37,906 bases of DNA from Mycobacterium europaeum (GTDB lineage Bacteria; Actinomycetota; Actinomycetes; Mycobacteriales; Mycobacteriaceae), in the NCBI RefSeq assembly GCF_002102155.1, contig NZ_LQOU01000007.1:1-37906 (forward strand), given 5' to 3'. The notes below the pieces were generated by a model that saw nothing but the letters and a program-made list of their open reading frames with translations, was not told the origin of the DNA and ran no database searches. Positions 28,527-36,468 of this stretch are shown in pieces; position 1 is the stretch's first letter; every line of letters begins with the position of its first letter. The position numbers and the translations under genes are program-made.

Positions 28527-29372
28527 GTGACCACGAACACCGTCACCGAACGCACCGTCCGCGTCAAAGGGAAGGACATCTTCGTCGCCGAGACCGGCAG
28601 TGGCCCGGCTGTCGTGCTGTTGCACGGCGGCGGGCCGGGCGCGTCGGGGATGTCGAACTACGCCCGCAACATCGAGCCGCTCGCCGAGCACTTCCGGGTC
28701 ATCGTTCCGGACATGCCCGGCTACGGCCGCTCCACCAAGGGCGTCTCTCGCCGAGATCCGTTCGGATACCTCGCCGATCACATCCGGGGCGTGCTCGACG
28801 AGCTCGGCATCGACTGCGCGCACCTGGTCGGCAACTCCTACGGCGGGTCGTGTGCGTTGCGGCTGGCCCTGGACACCCCCCACCGGGTGACCAAGCTCGT
28901 GCTGATGGGTCCCGGCGGCGTCGGGACCAGCCGCGGGTTGCCCAGCGAGGGCCTGCGGAGCCTGCTGGCCTACTACGGCGGGGACGGCCCCAGCCTGGAA
29001 AAGCTTCGCACGTTCATCCGCTCGTACCTGGTGCATGACGGCGACGCGGTGCCGGACTCGCTGATCGAAGCCCGCTACCGGGCGTCGATCGACCCCGAGG
29101 TGGTGGCGAATCCGCCGCTGCAAAGACCCGCGGGGTTGCGCACGCTGTGGCGGATGGACTTCACCCGCGACCGCCGGCTCGGCAGCCTCCCGACGCCCAC
29201 ACTGGTCATCTGGGGCCGCGACGACAAGGTGAACAAGCCCAGCGGCGCGGCGATGCTTTCCGACCGGCTGCCCAACGCCGACGTCCTGCTCGTCGCCAAC
29301 ACCGGACATTGGGTCCAGTGGGAGCGCGCCGAACTGTTCAACGCCGTCACCGCCGCGTTCCTGACCACCTAA
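28527..29372 (+). CDS. C-C bond hydrolase of meta-cleavage product (MhpC/BphD/HsaD type)
   Basis: A 281-residue alpha/beta hydrolase that would cut the ring-fission product into 2-hydroxypenta-2,4-dienoate and a carboxylic acid. Oxyanion loop HGGGPGASG (33-41), nucleophile elbow GNSYGG (Ser104), acid in GRDDKVN (Asp232) and His261 in NTGHWVQWE follow the BphD/MhpC pattern closely. It starts with GTG at 28527, with GAGGA about eight bases upstream. The acid side-product (e.g. succinate for hydroxyphenylpropionate) depends on the unknown substrate. Middle gene of the hydroxylase-hydrolase-dioxygenase operon. Confidence 0.93.
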   Translation: MTTNTVTERTVRVKGKDIFVAETGSGPAVVLLHGGGPGASGMSNYARNIEPLAEHFRVIVPDMPGYGRSTKGVSRRDPFGYLADHIRGVLDELGIDCAHLVGNSYGGSCALRLALDTPHRVTKLVLMGPGGVGTSRGLPSEGLRSLLAYYGGDGPSLEKLRTFIRSYLVHDGDAVPDSLIEARYRASIDPEVVANPPLQRPAGLRTLWRMDFTRDRRLGSLPTPTLVIWGRDDKVNKPSGAAMLSDRLPNADVLLVANTGHWVQWERAELFNAVTAAFLTT

Positions 29373-29399
29373 TCGCTGCACGAGACGACAGGGATCAAG

Positions 29400-30413
29400 A
29401 TGTCCACCACTGCACGACCGTCGGTGTTCGGCAAGGCGCACCTGGGTTACGTCGTGATCGAAACCGACAAGATGACCGACTGGATGCGCTTCGGTCGCGA
29501 CGCGATCGGCATGCACCTCGACGAGATGGCGCCCGACACCGTCCGGTTCCGCCTCGACGACGACGCATGTCGCGTGCTGCTGCGACGCGGCCCGGCCGAG
29601 GACGTCGTGGCGCTGGGCTGGCAGCTCGACGGCCATCCGACGTTCGACGAAATCGGTCGCCGCGTCGCCGACCACGGGGTGCCCAGCGTCGAGGGCACCG
29701 ACGAAGAGGCGAAGCTGCGCGGTGTCGAGCGCTTCCTGCGATTCCCCGGCCCCAACGGGCTCGGCCAGGAGATCTACACCACCGCCCGCAGGGCCCCGTT
29801 GCCGCTGGACATCCCGGGCAGCGGATTCGTCACCGGCGCAGGCGGAATGGGCCACGTCGCCCTCACGACCAAGAAGCCGCACGACGTGCGCGGCTACTAC
29901 CACCACGTCTTCGATGCCCGCCTGTCGGACTACATCGACGAGACCATCAGCGGAATGAAGTTCAAGATCCGGTTCCTGCGGGTCAACGAACGCCACCACT
30001 CGGTGGCGATCGCGTCGGTGAATGCATTGCCTGTCAACCCCATTCGCACCCGCGTGCAGCACGTCAACGTGCAGGTCGCCACGCTCGACGACATGGTCGG
30101 CTCCTACCAGCGGGTCAGGGAACTGGGATTCGAGATCGCCCTGTCGGTCGGTCAGCACACCAACGACAAGGAGCTGTCCTACTACGCGGCGACGCCGTCG
30201 GGCTTCGAATGGGAGGTGGGCTGGAACCCCATCGTCGTCGACGAGGCAACCTGGAGCCCCACCACCCACCAGGGCATCAGCATCTGGGGCCACAGTCCGG
30301 AAGGGCAGACCGTCATCGCCAAACTCAACCAGTTCGCGGCGGCCGCCCGCTCGCTACGGCACCGGGAAGACACCGTGGCCGCGCTCAGCGCGCCGGGCAT
30401 CCCCGACGACTAG
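29400..30413 (+). CDS. Type I extradiol (catechol meta-cleavage) dioxygenase
   Basis: 337 residues, two VOC-type modules (about 12-130 and 148-275), opening a catechol ring with Fe(II) and O2. The metal ligands His152 (GGMGHVAL), His221 (RVQHVNVQ) and Glu272 (GFEWEVGW) and catalytic His200 (NERHHSVA) are all present, with YYAATPSG before the Glu. This is the BphC/HsaC class. E. coli MhpB, which partners MhpA, is the unrelated type II enzyme, so this operon resembles Rhodococcus hydroxyphenylpropionate (hpp) clusters more than E. coli mhp. ATG at 29400 has AGGGA six bases upstream. The gene ends 27 bp before no further catabolic gene: a palindromic element follows. Confidence 0.92.
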   Translation: MSTTARPSVFGKAHLGYVVIETDKMTDWMRFGRDAIGMHLDEMAPDTVRFRLDDDACRVLLRRGPAEDVVALGWQLDGHPTFDEIGRRVADHGVPSVEGTDEEAKLRGVERFLRFPGPNGLGQEIYTTARRAPLPLDIPGSGFVTGAGGMGHVALTTKKPHDVRGYYHHVFDARLSDYIDETISGMKFKIRFLRVNERHHSVAIASVNALPVNPIRTRVQHVNVQVATLDDMVGSYQRVRELGFEIALSVGQHTNDKELSYYAATPSGFEWEVGWNPIVVDEATWSPTTHQGISIWGHSPEGQTVIAKLNQFAAAARSLRHREDTVAALSAPGIPDD

Positions 30414-30476
30414 CTAGCGGCGATCGCGAGCGCGGCGTAGCCGGGCGAAGCGGGTCGCCGCCATCGGCTAGCGGCG
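30414..30476. repeat. Palindromic extragenic element flanked by 9-bp direct repeats
   Basis: CTAGCGGCG occurs at 30414-30422 and again at 30468-30476. The 45 bp between them (GCGAGCGC...GCGGGTCGCC) can fold into a GC-rich imperfect hairpin. It fills the gap between the convergent dioxygenase and membrane-protein genes and could end both transcripts. I recall closely similar GCGAGCGCGGCG...GGGCGAAGCGGGTCGC units at 3' ends in mycobacterial genomes. Whether this is a mobile repeat is unproven. Confidence 0.45.
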
Positions 30477-30496
30477 GACCCGGCGACGGCACCCGA

Positions 30497-31273
30497 TCAG
30501 CGCCCCTTGTCGCGCACCTTGTAGGTCGAGGGCCACGACTTGCGCGACTCATCGCCGGTCAACGGGGTGCCCATGCCTCCCACCTTGACGTTGTAGGCCT
30601 CCTTGCCGGGGCCGACCTCCCGGTTCGCGTGTTCCTGCGCGAGAAAGTACAACTCGTCGATGGTGGCCTCGTCGTAGGCGACGAACGAGGTTTCGCGCTC
30701 GATGTCGTCGATACCGATCAGCATCCGCGCGGGCAGGAACCGCGAGGCCACCGCCGCCAGACCCAGCAGCGTGAACGGAATCAGCCAGTAACACACGTAC
30801 GACAACGGAGTCCTGGCGTCCAGGATGGTGGCGTCACCCCGCACGATCGGCGGGATGGCCGAGGAGACCGTCATACCGGCCGCCGTCCCCACCCAGATCC
30901 AGCTCAGGACCCCCACTACCCGGCCGAACAGTTCGGTCTTGACGACGTCGGCGGGTTGTTCCGCGCCGGCGAACGTGCGCACGAAGGGCCTGCCCGTCAG
31001 CGTGCCGACCAGCGCCACCACCAGGAACCCTCCGGTGCTGAGTGGCAGCATCCACCGTTGGGCGAACGGGTCGCCCAACGCGAAGGTCAGCGCCGTCAAC
31101 ACCACAAACACTGCGACAGAACCGATTTCGAGCGTCCGCTCCGGCTTGCCGCCGACCGCCCCGGCCGCCAGGGCGATGACCGCGACCGCCAGGGCCGTCA
31201 CCGCGGCGGCACCGAACGGCACGTTACCGACGAGCCCCCAATAAAGGATCCACGACGCAAGACCAGACAGCAT
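30497..31273 (-). CDS. Six-segment membrane protein of unknown function
   Basis: 258 residues with about six hydrophobic segments (near 5-20, 22-40, 49-66, 74-92, 116-140, 157-180). A polar C-terminal tail of about 75 residues follows (ARMLIGIDDIERETSFVAYDEATIDELYFLAQEHANREVG...TYKVRDKGR), probably cytosolic. I recognise no family. A GTG two codons upstream of the ATG at 31273 is an alternative start; neither has a clear Shine-Dalgarno. It lies next to, but on the other strand from, the aromatic operon, so a role in uptake is possible but unsupported; typical MhpT-like transporters have 12 segments. Confidence 0.7.
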   Translation of the reverse strand: MLSGLASWILYWGLVGNVPFGAAAVTALAVAVIALAAGAVGGKPERTLEIGSVAVFVVLTALTFALGDPFAQRWMLPLSTGGFLVVALVGTLTGRPFVRTFAGAEQPADVVKTELFGRVVGVLSWIWVGTAAGMTVSSAIPPIVRGDATILDARTPLSYVCYWLIPFTLLGLAAVASRFLPARMLIGIDDIERETSFVAYDEATIDELYFLAQEHANREVGPGKEAYNVKVGGMGTPLTGDESRKSWPSTYKVRDKGR

Positions 31274-31485
31274 GCCCACGATGGGCCAGTGTATGAGCGG
31301 CGGATTGCCGTGCCGTCGTCGGCAAGGGGAAACACCGCAGCCCGTCAGTCTGGTCGGCCCGCCAAGTAGGGGCTTACGGCCCTTGGCGTCGCCCCCCGCC
31401 GGCGTCAGTCTTGAAGCCAGACGTTTGCAGGCGATGGCGGGCTCCGGAAGCTGGCAGCCAGGACAGGGTGAGGCTGGGCCGAGCT

Positions 31486-32499
31486 ATGGCGCGCACGGCG
31501 AGACCGGCTGAAGGCGTGGTGGCGATCGGCGCATCCGCCGGAGGTATCGAAGCGTTGTGCGAACTGGCGGCGGGCATGCCGGCCGACTTCCCGTTCGCGG
31601 TCATGATCGTCATCCACATGAGCCCGGGAGCGCCTTCCCTGCTGGCGCAGATCATCGGCCGATGCGGCCCGTTGCCGGCGGTCGCCGCCGTCGACGGCGA
31701 TGTCCTGGAGGCCGGACGCATCTACGCCGCCGTGCCCGATCACCATCTGCTTGCCCGCGACCATCGCGTGGCGCTGTCGGACGGGCCGTGGGAGAGCGGT
31801 CACCGGCCGGGGATCGACGCGCTCTTCCGATCCGTCGCGCTGGACTACGGCCCCCGGGCAATCGGTGTCCTGATGTCGGGACTGCTCGACGACGGCGTGG
31901 CCGGGCTGCTCGCCATCAAGGCCAAGGGAGGAGTCACCGTGGTCCAGGATCCGGCGGACGCGCTGTTTCCCGATCTGCCCAACAATGCCTTGAAAGCCAA
32001 CGCGGTCGATGAGACCGCGGTGGCGAAGGACATCGGCAGGCTGCTGGGCCAGCTGGCCGACCGCGACATCGAAGAGCTGCCGGCGGACCCGGACGGGCGG
32101 CTCGAACTGGAGAACCGGATCGCGATGGGCAGCCAATTCGCCGCTTCGGTCGGCATGGAAGACCTGGGCCCGCCGAGCGGGTACACGTGCCCGAGCTGCA
32201 ACGGCGCGCTGATGGCCGTTGCCGACAACGGGTACCGCTGCCCGGTCGGCCATGCGTGGACCGCCCAGGCGCTGCTTTCGGCTTACGGTGACGCACTCGA
32301 GGAAGCGATCTGGGCGGCGATCCGCACCTTGAAGGATACCGCGCGACTGTCGCACACTCTGGCCGAAAATGCCGAGAGCGCAGTCGATTTGGAAGGCTAT
32401 ACCGGTGCGGCCAACCGCGCCGCGCACGCGATCGCCGCGTTGCGCCAGGGGCTTCTGGCGGCGAAAGCCGCCAACGGCGGGAGCACCGAAACGGGGTGA
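31486..32499 (+). CDS. Stand-alone CheB-type protein-glutamate methylesterase with C-terminal zinc knuckle
   Basis: 337 residues. Residues 8-190 form a CheB catalytic domain: GASAGG (Ser17), VIHMSPG (His44) and SGLLDDG (Asp136) are the Ser-His-Asp triad of methylesterases. There is no N-terminal receiver domain, so control by phosphorylation is lost. A C-terminal extension holds CPSC (235-238) and CPVGHAW (Cys252, His256), a probable zinc site, then a helical tail (270-325). Mycobacteria have no flagella or classical chemoreceptors, and no cheR, cheA or receptor gene is visible. The target is therefore unknown. The ATG at 31486 begins just before the conserved domain; the ribosome site is weak. 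It is convergent with a methyltransferase 4 bp away. Confidence 0.87.
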   Translation: MARTARPAEGVVAIGASAGGIEALCELAAGMPADFPFAVMIVIHMSPGAPSLLAQIIGRCGPLPAVAAVDGDVLEAGRIYAAVPDHHLLARDHRVALSDGPWESGHRPGIDALFRSVALDYGPRAIGVLMSGLLDDGVAGLLAIKAKGGVTVVQDPADALFPDLPNNALKANAVDETAVAKDIGRLLGQLADRDIEELPADPDGRLELENRIAMGSQFAASVGMEDLGPPSGYTCPSCNGALMAVADNGYRCPVGHAWTAQALLSAYGDALEEAIWAAIRTLKDTARLSHTLAENAESAVDLEGYTGAANRAAHAIAALRQGLLAAKAANGGSTETG

Positions 32500-32503
32500 A
32501 CGG

Positions 32504-33745
<1,242 letters not shown>

Positions 33746-33962
33746 TCACGGTGGCGGTCGCGACAAACTTACTGTGCCTACCGCCTTTCGACCCGTCGAC
33801 GGTATGACGCCATGGCCGCGGTTCGCGTTCATATCAGCGAGGGCCCCGGAATCAGCCAGATCAGCGAGCTGTCGATGCGGCCCCGGCACTGCGGGCAATA
33901 CGCGGCCAAGGACAACCGGCGAAGTAACTGGATTCCCGCGTCGAGAGGTCGGAGCCGTACTC

Positions 33963-33996
33963 CACCTTCAATGCCAGCACGCTGGCATTGAAGGTG
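33963..33996 (-). terminator. 34-bp perfect palindrome, possible terminator without U-tract
   Basis: Two exact 16-base arms (CACCTTCAATGCCAGC and its complement) around a 2-base centre, starting 9 bp downstream of the small membrane protein stop. The hairpin would be very stable, but no T-run follows on either strand. A role as a U-less terminator or 3'-end stabiliser is likely; a protein-binding site is the alternative. The rest of the 274-bp gap back to the methyltransferase start holds only shadow frames. Confidence 0.6.
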
Positions 33997-34004
33997 TTGA
34001 CCGA

Positions 34005-34307
34005 TCAATTCGGCGAAGACACCGGTACTTTCGTTCCGGCCGCCGCCTGCGTGGACTGCCCGTTCGTCTCCGGCGCGCTCACGTCGCGCAGCGTGACGGG
34101 TCGTGAACGCCACCCGGCGTACCCGAGAGCCGCGCTGATCGCCGTGTACACAACGGCCTCCGTCCACATGAACCCGACGCCCCACTTCCTTCCGAGGAAG
34201 ATGGGCTCGTCGATGATGCCGGCGGATGCGGCGACGGCGTAACCCGCGTGCGCGTAGGCGATGCCGGCGAACGCTCCGCAGAAGAACTTGCTCATTTCGC
34301 GATTCAT
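34005..34307 (-). CDS. Small two-segment membrane protein, unknown
   Basis: 100 residues with two hydrophobic segments (about 9-32, FCGAFAGIAYAHAGYAVAASAGI, and 44-66, FMWTEAVVYTAISAALGYAGW). A polar C-terminus rich in Ser, Thr, Pro and Gln (about 68-100) follows. The ATG at 34307 is well supported by GAGAGGG seven bases upstream; a second ATG four codons later is less well placed. I recognise no family. It is followed by a strong hairpin and preceded by 146 bp without a gene, so it is probably a single-gene transcript. Confidence 0.68.
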   Translation of the reverse strand: MNREMSKFFCGAFAGIAYAHAGYAVAASAGIIDEPIFLGRKWGVGFMWTEAVVYTAISAALGYAGWRSRPVTLRDVSAPETNGQSTQAAAGTKVPVSSPN

Positions 34308-34453
34308 TTCGTTGCCCTCTCTTGGTCGCCACGAAGTCGTGTGATCTCACTGTCGGCGCTGCCCGGCCGCCAGAGATAGGGGCCAAGGTCCTCCCGCGCC
34401 GGACCCTTTGTCGCATTCCGTCGAGCGCCGACGAGGCCGGTTCGACCTTCGCC

Positions 34454-34924
34454 TTAGCGGTTTGCGTTGACGATGCGATCGCGGATGGCGGTGGCGTTCG
34501 CCAGGTGCCCCTCGGCGGAATTCATGAATTCGCCCGCGTGGCGGGCCTCGTTGGCATCGCGGTCCTCGATCGCGGCGACGCAGAAGTGGGACGCGGCGTC
34601 GAAATCGTCGAGGCTGGCTTGTAGAGCGCCGGTGAGTTCTTTGTCGGGCGACGGCAGGTGAGCCTGCAGGGAGATCGCCGCGTCATGACCATCGTGGCAA
34701 GCCGCCGCGAGAGCGGGGTAGTCCTGGCTGCCGATGGCGAAGGTGGCCTTGCCCATGGCGATTCCCAGCTTCTGTATGTCGCCCGTGGTCAACTCGACCC
34801 ATCCGCGCACGGCTTGGGCGTGCGGCGTTGTCGTGGTGGCGCCCCCGCCGCTGGGGTGCGTGTGAGTCGAACACCCTGCGACGAGAAGAACCACCGCAAC
34901 GACCCCAATGGCTTGCTTGAACAC
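34454..34924 (-). CDS. Putative lipoprotein
   Basis: 156 residues: VFKQAIGVVAVVLLVAGCST gives a signal peptide with lipobox LVAGC (Cys18 lipidated). A His/Thr/Gly-rich linker and a mostly helical domain (about 40-156) with AACHDGHDAAISLQAHLP, LDDFDAASHFCVAAIEDRDANEARHAGEFMNSAEGHLANATAIRD follow. Two later cysteines may pair outside the membrane. I recognise no family. The GTG at 34924 is preceded by AGGAGG about five bases upstream, which decides the start; a longer frame reaching into the tRNA gene is rejected. It lies 150 bp downstream of the tRNA on the same strand. Confidence 0.82.
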   Translation of the reverse strand: MFKQAIGVVAVVLLVAGCSTHTHPSGGGATTTTPHAQAVRGWVELTTGDIQKLGIAMGKATFAIGSQDYPALAAACHDGHDAAISLQAHLPSPDKELTGALQASLDDFDAASHFCVAAIEDRDANEARHAGEFMNSAEGHLANATAIRDRIVNANR

Positions 34925-35074
34925 CCGGCCTCCTAAACCCTGTGCACAGTGATCCTTCGCCCCGACGACGCCGCTCGGACAGAGCACAACGGCTCTATCT
35001 TCCACGGCAAGGCAACCCGGAACGATCACCGGATCAGCGACTGCGCTACCCATCCCGACCTGCGCCGACGCCGG

Positions 35075-35148
35075 TGCCCCCAGTCGGACTCGAACCGACA
35101 CTGGGCGGATTTTAAGTCCGCTGCCTCTGCCAATTGGGCTATGGGGGC
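35075..35148 (-). tRNA. leuX: tRNA with anticodon UAA (tRNA-Leu), short variable loop
   Basis: 74 nt. Acceptor stem GCCCCCA pairs fully with TGGGGGC, followed by A73 and an encoded CC. The anticodon stem GCGGA/TCCGC holds loop CTTAAAA (anticodon TAA). The T-arm is GTCGG-TTCGAGT-CCGAC; the D-arm is short (GCC/GGC). UAA reads leucine codons and A73 is the leucine discriminator, but the variable region is only five bases (CCAGT), whereas bacterial tRNA-Leu normally has a long arm. The symbol leuX is from memory of the M. tuberculosis tRNA in this neighbourhood. Such tRNA genes are common integration sites; no integrase is visible here. Confidence 0.9.
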
Positions 35149-35157
35149 TCGGCGGCG

Positions 35158-35163
35158 AATCTA
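35158..35163 (-). promoter_or_regulatory. -10 element of the tRNA gene
   Basis: TAGATT on the minus strand, nine bases before the mature tRNA 5' end; fits TAnnnT. No good -35 hexamer is seen at 16-19 bp. Confidence 0.45.
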
Positions 35164-35504
35164 GCGCGCGGGCGCCGAATCCGGGACACCGCATCCCGCT
35201 GTACCGCGCGAAATCGCCCACATGCGACCCGGGGAGGCATCGGCTAGGATCCGCCGCCGCGAGCCTTAACCACGGTTTTCGGGCAGATGACAGATGACAC
35301 AGCTATGTCGTCCGACAGGACCGTGTTAAAACTGCCGCCCTCCTCGTTAAGAAGCCGTAAACGGCTGTCACCCCGGCCCTTTCGGCCGGGAACGTGGAGT
35401 CGGGGGTCGTTAGTGTTACGCCAACGCACAGGGGCCGTTACGCGAACACTCAGGGTCGATCCACCGCATGGGGGTCGGTCGTTCCGAACACTAGGGAGCA
35501 ATAG
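35164..35504 (+). promoter_or_regulatory. Upstream region of PE8-PPE15-esx with tandem hairpins and a 7-bp tandem repeat
   Basis: About 340 bp with no gene. Contents: a direct tandem repeat GATGACA-GATGACA (35286-35299); a small hairpin AGCCGT-AA-ACGGCT (35353-35366); a stronger hairpin CCCGGCC-CTTTC-GGCCGGG (35372-35390); then AGGGAG six bases before the PE start. The two hairpins stand 115-150 bp before the start and suggest a structured leader or an attenuator-like element. A GGGAAC just after the second hairpin has a CGTT too near for a standard SigE promoter. Confidence 0.45.
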
Positions 35505-36407
35505 ATGTCATTTCTGACGACACAGACAGAAGAGATGCTAGCTGCGGAGCAGCTGCTGTCGGGGATCAACACCAACCTGGCGGCGCAGAACACGGGCGCC
35601 GCGTCGGCGACCACGGTCATCGCTCCCGCGGCCGCCGACCCGGTGTCGGCCCAGCAGGCGGCGATCTTCTCGGCGTTCGGCACCCAGTACCAGGCCATCG
35701 CCGCCGAGGCACAGGCGCAGCTCGAACAGTATGCGCAGACCCTGGGCATCAGCTCCGGCAGCTACGCCAACACCGAGGCCGTCAACGCCGCCCAGGCCAC
35801 GCTGTCGAACGCGACCATGGCTGCGGATCCCGCTGTTGCGGCCGCTGCCACGCCCACGAACACCCCGCTCGACTACCTGGCCTGGCTGCTCGGCAGCACC
35901 GGCAACGGCACCAACCCGAACATGCTCGGCGGGATCTTCGGCCTCTCCAGCAACGGCGCCAACATCGGCAACATTGGCTTCGGCAACTGGGCCTCCGCGG
36001 CTTCGGACCTGCTGGGGCTGGCCGGTGGCGGCCTGCTCGACACCTCGGCGGCCGACGCCGCCGGTGCCGCCGCCGACGCGGCCGGGCTCGCCGACGTCAC
36101 GACGCCCATGGCCGGCGGCGGCATGGCCGGCATGGGCGCCATGCCGATGGCCTCGATGGGCTCGGCGACCATGGTCAGCAACCTCTCGGTGCCGCCGAGT
36201 TGGGCCGGCTCGGCCAGCCCGGTGGTCGGCACCAGCGCCGCACCGCTGGAAACGGTGGGCTGGACCGCCGCCGCCCCGCAGGCCGGCACGGGGACGATCA
36301 TCCCGGGGATGCCGGGGATGGGCGCGGCCGCGCGCAACAGCGCCGGCTTCGGCGCGCCGCGCTACGGCGTCAAGCCGATTGTCATGCCGAAACCGGCGAC
36401 CGTCTAA
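35505..36407 (+). CDS. PE8: PE family protein (PE8-like)
   Basis: 300 residues. The N-terminal PE domain (about 1-98) is a helical hairpin ending with the type VII secretion signal YANTE (Tyr87-x-x-x-Glu91); the usual Pro-Glu near residue 8 is Thr-Glu here. The extension contains NIGNIGFGNWASAASDLLGLAGGGLL, an Ala/Gly/Met-rich stretch, SVPPSW (228-233) and a terminal RYGVKPIVMPK (286-296), which I recall from PE8 (Rv1040c). It is expected to be exported by ESX-5 as a heterodimer with the PPE protein encoded 61 bp downstream, with EspG5 as chaperone. ATG at 35505 with AGGGAG at 35493. Surface or secreted role unknown. Confidence 0.9.
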   Translation: MSFLTTQTEEMLAAEQLLSGINTNLAAQNTGAASATTVIAPAAADPVSAQQAAIFSAFGTQYQAIAAEAQAQLEQYAQTLGISSGSYANTEAVNAAQATLSNATMAADPAVAAAATPTNTPLDYLAWLLGSTGNGTNPNMLGGIFGLSSNGANIGNIGFGNWASAASDLLGLAGGGLLDTSAADAAGAAADAAGLADVTTPMAGGGMAGMGAMPMASMGSATMVSNLSVPPSWAGSASPVVGTSAAPLETVGWTAAAPQAGTGTIIPGMPGMGAAARNSAGFGAPRYGVKPIVMPKPATV

Positions 36408-36468
36408 CCGTCGGACTCTCCCTCAAAAGACACCACATTCCAAAAGACAAAAGGAGCGGGAAACACAA

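Noticed and set aside
27066..29368. Other-frame reading frames inside the hydroxylase and hydrolase genes
   Set aside because: They lack starts, ribosome sites and recognisable domains; typical shadows of GC-rich genes.
33829..34004. Minus-strand frame with CPQCRG, downstream of the small membrane protein
   Set aside because: No start codon or ribosome site. It would run through the 34-bp palindrome and lies after a good stop at 34005.
34925..35221. Upstream extension of the lipoprotein frame
   Set aside because: It would read through the tRNA gene; the GTG at 34924 has AGGAGG and begins a correct lipoprotein signal.
35390..35420. SigE/SigH-like promoter GGGAAC...CGTT before PE8
   Set aside because: The spacing between the two elements is about 14-15 bp, too short for these sigma factors.
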